DNA of 64,000 nt from Paenibacillus silvisoli (GTDB lineage Bacteria; Bacillota; Bacilli; Paenibacillales; Paenibacillaceae). The stretch is taken from NCBI RefSeq assembly GCF_030866765.1, contig NZ_CP133017.1, positions 342,501 through 406,500 on the forward strand. The letters are read 5' to 3'. The translations under genes were made by a program, and so were the position numbers. Numbering within the stretch: position 1 is the first letter of the stretch; every line of letters begins with the position of its first letter. Below the pieces are notes generated by a model. It made no database searches and had not been told where the DNA came from. It saw only the letters and a list, made by a program, of their open reading frames with translations. Shown here one piece after another: positions 41,084-48,080 of the stretch.

Positions 41084-41134
41084 GCGTTTTCTGCAGACGA
41101 TACATCGAATATAGCCTAAGAGAGGGAGATTCAT

Positions 41135-42400
41135 CTGAACACTCGTCAAAGCGAAAAAGTATTTTACATGATGAACAGTGTCGCGGGGCTCGCGAACTCC
41201 ATCATGTTCACAACGTACGCCTTATACTATGTTAACGAATTGGGATTGAATCCTTTCCAGCTTGTGTTGGTCGGAACATTTCTCGAGCTCGTTGTTTTCT
41301 TGCTTGAGATTCCTACAGGGGTACTTGCTGACACCTACAGCCGGCGACTATCGGTGATCATTGCATTTTTTATCATGGGATTTGCTTATATACTCGAAGG
41401 TGAAGTCGTTCTGATCTCGAATGGCTTGCTGCATGGAGCCGTCTCACTGTTCGCTTTAGTCGTTATAGCGGAAATGATCCGGGGAGTCGGTGAAACCTTC
41501 CTTAGTGGAGCACAGCAGGCATGGATCGCAGACGAGGTTGGTGAGGAGAGGCTAGGCCGACTATTCATTCGATCAGGTCAAGTACAGCTAACCACTTCAA
41601 TTGTAGGAATTATCACCAGTGTTGTTTTGTATTCGATTGAGCCAAACCTACCTTATGTAACAGGTGGGATCCTATATATCGGGCTGGCTGTCTATCTGGT
41701 TCTGGCGATGAAAGAAACGAATTTTCGTCCAGTTTCCCGCGACAATCGAAATTCTTGGAGCCGGCTTCGGGGATCGTTCACGGAAGGTGCATTTTTCGTT
41801 AAACAGTCACCTGTACTGATTCTTATTCTGATCGTAAGTCTGTTTTCCGGAGCATCATCAGAAGGCTTCGATCGACTGTGGGAAGCATATTTCATTACGG
41901 ATATCGGACTGCCTGCCGTAAGTGGCTGGAACAGCGCAATTTGGTTTGGTATTATCGGTATTTGCGGTATGATTCTGAGCATTTTCACCAACGAGGTCGT
42001 CGTTCGTAAAATAAATTTGGAGAACCGTTCCGTTGTCCGTAATTTGATGTTAATACTCGCGTCATTGAAAATCATTTGCGTTATATTGTTTGGACTTGCA
42101 ACAAATCTCATTTGGGCGCTTGCATGCTTTTGGTTACTTGGCATGTTCAATGCCGTATTTAACCCGTTGTATGCGGCCTGGCTCAATCAGCACCTCGAAT
42201 CACGCACACGTGCAACAGTACTGTCTTTCATGAGTCAAGCAAACGCAATCGGTCAAACGGCAGGAGGGCCGATCATTGGCTGGTCCGGCGTGCGCTATTC
42301 AATCCGAGTGTCCATTATTTTGTCAGCTTTTATGCTGCTCCCTCTGGTTTTCGTCTTTCAAAAGCTGCGCAGGCAGCATGAGAGGAGGTGGACAAAGTGA
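41135..42400 (+). CDS. MFS drug efflux protein, TetA(P)-like position and partner
   Basis: A 12-helix major facilitator of about 421 residues, with motif A in GVLADTYSRRLSVI after helix 2 and a pseudo-symmetric second half. From the first ATG (41168) the N terminus would be cut just before helix 1. Reading back in frame gives NTRQSEKVFYMMNSVAG from CTG 41135, which has GAGGGAG about 6 nt upstream, so a CTG start is likely. Pairing with a ribosomal-protection gene downstream recalls tetA(P)-tetB(P) of Clostridium. Tetracycline as the substrate is inferred from that context only. Confidence 0.75.
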   Translation: MNTRQSEKVFYMMNSVAGLANSIMFTTYALYYVNELGLNPFQLVLVGTFLELVVFLLEIPTGVLADTYSRRLSVIIAFFIMGFAYILEGEVVLISNGLLHGAVSLFALVVIAEMIRGVGETFLSGAQQAWIADEVGEERLGRLFIRSGQVQLTTSIVGIITSVVLYSIEPNLPYVTGGILYIGLAVYLVLAMKETNFRPVSRDNRNSWSRLRGSFTEGAFFVKQSPVLILILIVSLFSGASSEGFDRLWEAYFITDIGLPAVSGWNSAIWFGIIGICGMILSIFTNEVVVRKINLENRSVVRNLMLILASLKIICVILFGLATNLIWALACFWLLGMFNAVFNPLYAAWLNQHLESRTRATVLSFMSQANAIGQTAGGPIIGWSGVRYSIRVSIILSAFMLLPLVFVFQKLRRQHERRWTK

Positions 42401-42475
42401 AGAGCGTACACAAATATTGAAATTCTCGCACAAGCAGACGCTGGGACAACAACACTGATTGAACAAATACAATAG
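42397..42475 (+). pseudogene. Vestigial 5' end of a ribosomal-protection gene
   Basis: GTG 42397 overlaps the efflux stop (GTGA) behind a perfect AGAGGAGGTG site, but its frame stops after seven codons. In the frame of the efflux gene, just past its stop, the DNA encodes NIEILAQADAGTTTLIEQ and then TAG. This mirrors the start of the intact gene at 42557 (NIGILAHVDAGKTSLTER), with the P-loop spoiled (HVDAGKT to QADAGTT). It looks like the ruined start of an older, translationally coupled tetB(P)-like gene. Confidence 0.7.
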
Positions 42476-42556
42476 ACTGGAGAGTGGTAGGAATGCGGCA
42501 ATTTAATCGAATTCGAGAGGAGTATAATATGAATGGTGAAATGAGGAAATTATTCG

Positions 42557-44536
42557 ATGAAAACGATAAATATAGGAATTTTAGCGCACGTGGACGCTGG
42601 GAAGACGAGTTTGACTGAACGGTTATTGTTTGAAACGAAAGTGATCAGTGAGGTTGGCCATGTGGATAAAGGAAATACGCAGACCGATTCGATGGAGCTG
42701 GAACGAAAACGGGGGATTACAATCAAGGCGTCTGTCGTATCCTTCTACGTGAATGATTTGAAGATCAATCTGATCGATACTCCCGGACATGCAGACTTCA
42801 TCGCCGAAGTGGAGCGGTCATTGGCTGTTCTTGATGGCGTTATTCTGGTCATCTCGGGAGTGGAAGGGGTTCAGGCCCAGACGAAAACGTTAATGTCGGT
42901 CTTGAAGAAGCTGGGCATGCCGACGATCCTTTTCGTGAACAAGATCGACCGCAGCGGCGCACAGACGGATGCCTTGATCGGGAGTATAAAGGGGAAACTG
43001 GAAGCGAATGTGATTTCTTTGTACGAAGTTGAGCATATCGGGACGAAACAAGCCATGATTGTTGAGAACCGCTTTGACAGTGCTAACCATCAAGATTTTT
43101 TGGAACAATGCATCGAACTCGCAGCGCTGGATAACGAGCATTTATTGGAGTCTTATGTCAATGGAGAAGAGGTAGCCAAGTCTCATTTGAAAGCGGCGCT
43201 GATCAAGCAAACTAAGGAAGCGAAGCTCTATCCCATCTTCTGGGGCTCCGCGGCGACGGGAATGGGCGTCCCGGAATTGCTCGCTGGCGTGATTGAATGG
43301 TTTCCGGCGAATGACCCAGGGCAGGATGCGCCTCTGTCCGGGATTGTTTTCAAAATTGAACAGGAGCTTTCGGGGCAAAAGGTCGCTTACGTTCGGGTTT
43401 TCTCCGGAACCTTGCGTGTGAGAGAGAATGTGAACGTGCTTCGGAGAATGGATGGCGTCGAATTTGAGACACGCACCAACAAAATTAAGCAGCTTCATGT
43501 ATTCGTTGAAGGGAAAACCGTCCTCTCATCCACTGTAGGTTCTGGCGATCTGGGGAAAGTGTGGGGATTGCAAAACGTCCGGATCGGAGATATCGTGGGC
43601 GAATGGTCCGATCACATACAGGATGTCCGTTTCGCAGACCCACAGATGGAAACACGGATCGAGGCCGTCAAAAAGGAGCAGAATCACCAGTTGTACGATG
43701 CGCTCGCCAATATGTCCGAGGAAGATCCGCTAATCCAAGTGATCAAGGATGAAATCCACCATGAAATCTATATCCGTATTTTTGGGGAAGTGCAGAAGGA
43801 AGTTATCGAAGCAACGCTACAAGAAAATCACGGCTTGGATGTCCGCTTCTCGGAGACCGCAATAATCTGTATCGAGAGGCCGGCAGGAACGGGACATGCG
43901 GTAGAAATCATGGGAACGGCGGATAATCCCTTCTATGCAACGGTAGGATTGAAAGTCGAGCCAGGCTTACCCGGAAGCGGTGTGACCTATCGATTGGAGG
44001 CAGAGTTGGGGTCGCTGCCGCTGTCCTTTCATAAGGCGATCAAGGATACCGTTTTTGCCGTCTTGAAGCAGGGTCTCTATGGCTGGGAAGTCGCCGATAT
44101 TGTCGTTACGCTTACTCATACAGGCTACTACAGTTCGATATCCACTGCAGGCGATTTCAGGAAGCTTGTTCCTCTTGTTCTGATGGCGGCTCTGCTCCAG
44201 GCGGGCACGGATGTTTATGAACCCATCAACAGCTTTGAGTTGAGCGTGCCTGCCGGCAGTATCAGTCAGGCAATGATGAGGCTGTCCGGGCTGCAGGCAG
44301 TGCTTCACGAACCCGTTCTGCGCAAGGATGCTTTTGTTGTGACGGGCACGCTTCCTGTGGCTGCAACCGAGCCATTCAAGAGAAGTCTGTATTCATTTAC
44401 GGAGGGCGAAGGCATCATCACGGTTGATCCGGGCGGATTCGCGAAGATGGAGGCCAATGCGCCAACAAGGCGACGAACGGATTACAATCCGTTGAACCGG
44501 AAAGAATATTTGCTCCACGTTCTCCGTGCATATTAA
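42557..44536 (+). CDS. Ribosomal-protection GTPase, Tet(M)/TetB(P) family
   Basis: EF-G-like GTPase that removes tetracycline from the ribosome. The 659-residue product has the G1 loop AHVDAGKTS (Lys16), G2/G3 ELERKRGITI and DTPGHADF, and G4 NKIDRSG. EF-G-type domains II to V follow. The domain IV loop that reaches the decoding site reads YYSSISTAGDFRKL (about 524-537), against YSPVSTPADFR in Tet(M): the Pro-Val at the tip is Ser-Ile here, so activity may differ. Length fits TetB(P) (652) and Tet(M) (639). GAGAGGAGTATAAT lies near, but 40 nt upstream; the start at ATG 42557 is set by homology. Confidence 0.88.
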   Translation: MKTINIGILAHVDAGKTSLTERLLFETKVISEVGHVDKGNTQTDSMELERKRGITIKASVVSFYVNDLKINLIDTPGHADFIAEVERSLAVLDGVILVISGVEGVQAQTKTLMSVLKKLGMPTILFVNKIDRSGAQTDALIGSIKGKLEANVISLYEVEHIGTKQAMIVENRFDSANHQDFLEQCIELAALDNEHLLESYVNGEEVAKSHLKAALIKQTKEAKLYPIFWGSAATGMGVPELLAGVIEWFPANDPGQDAPLSGIVFKIEQELSGQKVAYVRVFSGTLRVRENVNVLRRMDGVEFETRTNKIKQLHVFVEGKTVLSSTVGSGDLGKVWGLQNVRIGDIVGEWSDHIQDVRFADPQMETRIEAVKKEQNHQLYDALANMSEEDPLIQVIKDEIHHEIYIRIFGEVQKEVIEATLQENHGLDVRFSETAIICIERPAGTGHAVEIMGTADNPFYATVGLKVEPGLPGSGVTYRLEAELGSLPLSFHKAIKDTVFAVLKQGLYGWEVADIVVTLTHTGYYSSISTAGDFRKLVPLVLMAALLQAGTDVYEPINSFELSVPAGSISQAMMRLSGLQAVLHEPVLRKDAFVVTGTLPVAATEPFKRSLYSFTEGEGIITVDPGGFAKMEANAPTRRRTDYNPLNRKEYLLHVLRAY

Positions 44537-44680
44537 GGGAACTGCGATAGCTGACACTGGACGATTTGGATGGGCGTTGTTTGATGCGCGGAGTTGAAGA
44601 ACCTTCGAACGCAGGCGATGATAAAATGCTGAACTCCTAGGAAGCATATTTTCGTCTAACGGGCAAGAGATAGCTCAGAC

Positions 44681-44714
44681 AAAGGCAGTTGACCGATATG
44701 GTCAGTTGCCTTTT
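44681..44714 (+). terminator. Terminator of the resistance operon
   Basis: AAAGGCAGTTGACC pairs with GGTCAGTTGCCTTTT (two G-T pairs) around GATAT. The region 44537-44680 has no gene that I can see. Confidence 0.8.
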
Positions 44715-44773
44715 CTCAACTAACGAGACATGATAGTTAAACGAAACATGGTTAGGTGTACACCAGCAAAGTA

Positions 44774-44904
44774 GTACATTACGCCACCTCCCCAAATATC
44801 CTAACCATCACGATGCGGCGAATTGTGGTTTTGCACAGCCACGGTTCGGAAAAGTGAACCCTTGTCCATACAAAACCACAATGGTTAATGTAGGACAAGG
44901 GTTC
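44774..44904 (+). repeat. Island repeat R2 with interleaved inverted repeats
   Basis: Same family as R1. Two perfect 12-bp inverted repeats interlock: ATTGTGGTTTTG (44822-44833) with CAAAACCACAAT (44871-44882), and GAACCCTTGTCC (44856-44867) with GGACAAGGGTTC (44893-44904). In one strand the order is a-b-a'-b', a pseudoknot topology, or two alternative hairpins. The second pair may also terminate the minus-strand HTH gene. Confidence 0.85.
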
Positions 44905-44920
44905 TTCATGTTAAAGATAC

Positions 44921-45148
44921 TTAATCTCTTGGAACTACATATTCTGACAATTTTACACCTTTACTAACCTCGGTTGCATATGAAATGTTAATACCGGAAG
45001 CAGCTACAATATCTTTTATGCTGTAATTGTTTCTTTGTATGATATCCGCATACTTTACGCCGAACAGATGGATTTTTGCGACTTGTTTTCCTTGAGGTGC
45101 CTTATTGTACATGTCGCTAAGAATTCTGCCTAAATCCTGAACTTTCAT
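44921..45148 (-). CDS. Small HTH-like DNA-binding protein
   Basis: A 75-residue product with MKVQDLGRILSDMYNKAPQG at the start and a helix-turn-helix-like end, YADIIQRNNYSIKDIVAASG then INISYATEVSKGVKLSEYV. The ribosome site GGAGG lies 8 nt before ATG 45148. Proteins of this size next to restriction or defence genes often act as controllers. It is divergent from the three small genes that follow, with about 105 bp between, a natural place for shared regulation. The precise family is not certain. Confidence 0.7.
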   Translation of the reverse strand: MKVQDLGRILSDMYNKAPQGKQVAKIHLFGVKYADIIQRNNYSIKDIVAASGINISYATEVSKGVKLSEYVVPRD

Positions 45149-45253
45149 TTGAAAAAGCCTCCATTCAAATACATAATATAACTGTAATTCTTTGGGGATT
45201 GTGAAAATCCTGCCCTAAATGCAAATCGTGTAAGTATAAAGGGGGTACTATGA

Positions 45254-45607
45254 ATGAGGCAACTGCCACATGTCAAAAATCTTGAGCAGGCATGTAGAAA
45301 AGTTGTTGAGAGTAACACAGCCGATAAACATTACCCCGGTTATTTTGACTTAATGACTAGGGACATGGATTCGGAATCACTCATACCGGTCATATCACAA
45401 TTGATTCTTGAATCAGCATTTCTGGAAAAAGTGGAGAAAATAATGAAGAAGTGCAGTACAATGCTTACAATTGAGGATATGGTAGCGCATTATGGGGAAA
45501 CTTGGGGGTTTGATATTCAAGTTATTGAGACAGCCAGACAACGTGTGGATTATTTCAACAGGTTTGTTGTAGGTAAAGTAAGATACGGAGGTCCTTTAAC
45601 AATGTAA
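45254..45607 (+). CDS. Uncharacterised protein, 117 residues
   Basis: Mainly alpha-helical, soluble product with one Cys pair (ACRKVV, KKCSTML). I recognise no family. An out-of-frame ATG four bases upstream overlaps the start; GGGGG lies about 9 nt before. It is followed after 69 bp by the DUF4145-like gene, and the set 45254-46639 reads as one operon divergent from the HTH gene. Confidence 0.6.
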   Translation: MRQLPHVKNLEQACRKVVESNTADKHYPGYFDLMTRDMDSESLIPVISQLILESAFLEKVEKIMKKCSTMLTIEDMVAHYGETWGFDIQVIETARQRVDYFNRFVVGKVRYGGPLTM

Positions 45608-45676
45608 AAGCGAGCGACTGTATTATAAGACAAAATCGTACTTGAATATTTCAATGCATAAGGTGAGGTACTCCTA

Positions 45677-46063
45677 ATGAAAAGTAATTTTGATTTTTTG
45701 GCAAAGCGATTTCCGGAATTTGCAAAAATTGCATTAGAGGCGGAGAAGTATCTCAAATCAGATCCCAATACCTCCATGTATAAAAGTCGATTATTGGTTG
45801 AGGAATTTGTTAAGTTAAAGCTACCTAGATCAACAAAAGTGAAACTGAAAAATAAGGGCAAGATTCTTAAAAGAACGTTTACAACCTTCCCAATTAGTGA
45901 GTTTAATCTAATAGTTAATAACGGAAATAGTGCAGTTCATAACAATTCTAGATCGTATCGAAAAGCAAAAGAATCGTTAAACAATATGATTCCACTTATC
46001 GCTTGGTTTTACGAGCAAATAACAGGACATATGTTGATTCTGATTAAAGTAAGATCTTACTGA
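45677..46063 (+). CDS. DUF4145/HsdR-N-like protein, 128 residues
   Basis: The start NFDFLAKRFPEFAKIALEAE followed by KYLKSDPNTSMYKSRLLVEE resembles the helical domain found at the N terminus of some type I restriction HsdR subunits and in DUF4145 proteins (HEPN-like), where the typical text is FLKKRFPELAKLGELAE and SDPNTSLIKLR. Here it stands alone. The second half keeps the NGNSAVHNNSRSYRKAKESL pattern of that domain (GNxAVH). In those families the domain couples to nucleases, and a nuclease-like gene follows 42 bp downstream. AGGTGAGGTACTCCT precedes ATG 45677. Confidence 0.65.
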   Translation: MKSNFDFLAKRFPEFAKIALEAEKYLKSDPNTSMYKSRLLVEEFVKLKLPRSTKVKLKNKGKILKRTFTTFPISEFNLIVNNGNSAVHNNSRSYRKAKESLNNMIPLIAWFYEQITGHMLILIKVRSY

Positions 46064-46105
46064 TTTAGATCATTTTATTTATGAAGCTATAATATAGGAG
46101 GAATA

Positions 46106-46639
46106 ATGAAAACAAACTCACTACAAATCATAGTTAAGAATGCATCAAAAGAAATATGGGAACATAATATAGCGATCGATTATGATAAAAATCGGCTAAG
46201 AAGAGAGGCATCACTCCAGAGTAACTTTTACTTTCATTTGAGGAACAAAATTGGGGATGCTACGTTGGATTTTTTTAATGCAGTGATTTACACGGAATAT
46301 CATTACAAAGGTAAGCGGGTTGATCTAGCTGTAGTTCAGTTATTAGATGGAAAGATCCTTCCAATAGCAATCTTTGAATTTAAGTATAAAAACTCAGCCG
46401 ATGATACAGAATTTAAAAAGGATGTTACTAAAATAATCAATTATATTGATGATTCAGATGTATGTACTTTTTATATCGGATTTATTCAAGAAGCTGAATA
46501 CGCTGATCTTAATGATTCTTATACTTGGCTTGAGGAAAGTCAAATTCAAAAAGCATCCGGTAGAGTAATTGAAATGACAGGGGGTTTATACAGACCGGAT
46601 GAGGAAAGCATCTGGAGTTTTAAAGAAGTGGGTATTTGA
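46106..46639 (+). CDS. PD-(D/E)XK nuclease-like protein, 177 residues
   Basis: The central part has the order of a PD-(D/E)XK core: an early Glu-containing helix (RREASLQSNFYFHLRNKIGD), then KGKRVDLAVVQL (catalytic Asp candidate) and ILPIAIFEFKYKN (ExK). This is the restriction-endonuclease-like fold used in defence enzymes and nuclease helpers. No other domain is visible. AGGAGGAATA precedes the start. It is the last gene before repeat R3. Whether it cuts DNA is inferred from the motif only. Confidence 0.65.
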   Translation: MKTNSLQIIVKNASKEIWEHNIAIDYDKNRLRREASLQSNFYFHLRNKIGDATLDFFNAVIYTEYHYKGKRVDLAVVQLLDGKILPIAIFEFKYKNSADDTEFKKDVTKIINYIDDSDVCTFYIGFIQEAEYADLNDSYTWLEESQIQKASGRVIEMTGGLYRPDEESIWSFKEVGI

Positions 46640-46656
46640 AGATACAAAACTTTTTT

Positions 46657-46776
46657 TACGCCACCTCTCCAAACATCCGAATCATCATACTTCGGCGAAT
46701 TGTGGTTTTGTACAGCCACGGTTCGCCTCCACCATGTAAATCCACTACCGCATGAGGTAGTGGATTTTTGCTGTTT
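46657..46776 (+). repeat. Island repeat R3 with diverged ssrA-end copy
   Basis: The R core (46693-46722) runs into TTCGCCTCCACCATGTAAAT and a terminator-like hairpin TCCACTACC/GGTAGTGGA with the same GCATGA loop as the ssrA terminator (46741-46764), then TTTTTG. The base changes against ssrA are on both arms, so pairing is kept. With the ssrA end attached, the R core can fold GGCGAATTGTGG/CCACGGTTCGCC, 12 bp with two G-T pairs. Confidence 0.85.
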
Positions 46777-46780
46777 ATCT

Positions 46781-46982
46781 TCACAATCTGATTAAAATCT
46801 ACATAATCGACATAGTGAAATTCTCTTTCTTCCCAAGAAAACCTTCATAAAGTCCATTTTAGTCGGTGAATGTGAAGGCAGCGAGCTGGTATAGTCCATG
46901 TTACATTCTACCGTTGAACATAAATATATCCCAATTTACCATTGTATATTTTTATCGGAAAATTGAGTAAATTAAAAAATAT
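46781..46982. other. AT-rich spacer between R3 and the transposase-like gene
   Basis: About 200 bp with high A+T. On the minus strand one frame gives EEREFHYVDYVDFNQIVKIN running into the repeat, which may be a shred of a lost gene. I see no convincing gene, promoter or inverted repeat here. Confidence 0.4.
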
Positions 46983-47882
46983 TTATAGACATGCGAATAT
47001 GAGCGCTCTAATTTTTGCTCCCGAATTCAACATACAATGTTGCTGTACAAATGAGTTCCACTGCAGATAACGATTCAAATAAGGTTGCGCTACGCCTCTC
47101 ATTCTTTTGTGCATCTCATCGAACTTGTATTGAAAAGCTTGTACATTCCTAGTATGCTGCAGTGCTCTTTGGCTTGCTAAGGAGGAGTTCACGCTAGAAA
47201 GGTGCTTTCCTTTCAATGATATAGATGTTTCGGCTCTGATAAGCTGCCGATTTGTTTTTAAAATATCAATTAGAATTAATGAGGCATAATTGCGGCCTAG
47301 ACGATCAGAATGGAAGTAGATACGTTGCGTATAAGGCACTACACTGTTACTTTGATCATGAAGTCCTTTATGCGAAGGATTGAATTCGCGAAGTGATGTT
47401 TCCATAAGTACTTCTGAATCGGTATTTAAGCTAGCGACAGAGTCTGCCATGTACCGTTCTATATATTGAAGTACCAGGTGGCGCCATTTATGAGCGGTTG
47501 TTGGACTAATATTCAGCTCTTTAGCGATTGTTCTAACAGGGGTACCTTCCAGCATGATTCGGAGAAAAGGAATAATATGATTATGCAGCTTCCGCTTATG
47601 GAACAATGTCCCGGTAAAATCATTAAAGTGCAGATTACATGGCTTGCAATAATATCGGCGACGTTGCTTTGCGGAGTCAAAAAAGCCATAACCTGAGATT
47701 GTACCAGTCTTGTTGCATCGTGGGCATATAATCTGTCCTGATGGATTCTTGCGATCTCTAATTTCGTCGATATGAATGGCGTACCGTTCGCTGAATTGTT
47801 GAAGTAATCGGTCTTTCTTCTCCTTCGTAGCCACTAATAACTGTTTCCATAAGAGGTTTTCCGCATTCGATTCACTACTCAC
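46983..47882 (-). CDS. Divergent IS1595-like transposase or domesticated derivative
   Basis: A 299-residue product with a zinc ribbon (ICPRCNKTGT and RRYYCKPCNLHF), then TGTLFHKRKLHNHIIPFLRI, a helix-turn-helix (GTPVRTIAKELNISPTTAHK) and a C-terminal RNase H-like region ending PYLNRYLQWNSF, as in IS1595-group transposases. The typical IDETY of the catalytic core is only SEVLMETSLREF here, so activity is doubtful. GTG 47882 is chosen because GGGGAGGG lies 10 nt upstream. I found no flanking terminal inverted repeats. It is divergent from the Wadjet operon 200 bp away. Confidence 0.65.
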   Translation of the reverse strand: MSSESNAENLLWKQLLVATKEKKDRLLQQFSERYAIHIDEIRDRKNPSGQIICPRCNKTGTISGYGFFDSAKQRRRYYCKPCNLHFNDFTGTLFHKRKLHNHIIPFLRIMLEGTPVRTIAKELNISPTTAHKWRHLVLQYIERYMADSVASLNTDSEVLMETSLREFNPSHKGLHDQSNSVVPYTQRIYFHSDRLGRNYASLILIDILKTNRQLIRAETSISLKGKHLSSVNSSLASQRALQHTRNVQAFQYKFDEMHKRMRGVAQPYLNRYLQWNSFVQQHCMLNSGAKIRALIFACL

Positions 47883-48080
47883 AATAAACCGACCCTCCCC
47901 AAAACACATAATAATACCCATAATTTAACTATATATGATCGAACTATTGTTCGGCAACGATGAATTGTAACATTATGATATGAACGGACCCCTTCCAATC
48001 CTACCCGCTTGCCAAATCCTTAATATATGATCAAGATTGTAGTTAGTAGTTAGTGATAGAGTCCTTGATGGGGGAGAGTA

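Noticed and set aside
40759-41105. Two minus-strand frames over the resistance leader
   Set aside because: They lie across two intrinsic terminators and a leader peptide on the plus strand and have no ribosome sites.
46900-48000. Insertion sequence ends around the IS1595-like gene
   Set aside because: I could not find matching terminal inverted repeats or a target duplication by eye, so no IS boundaries are claimed.
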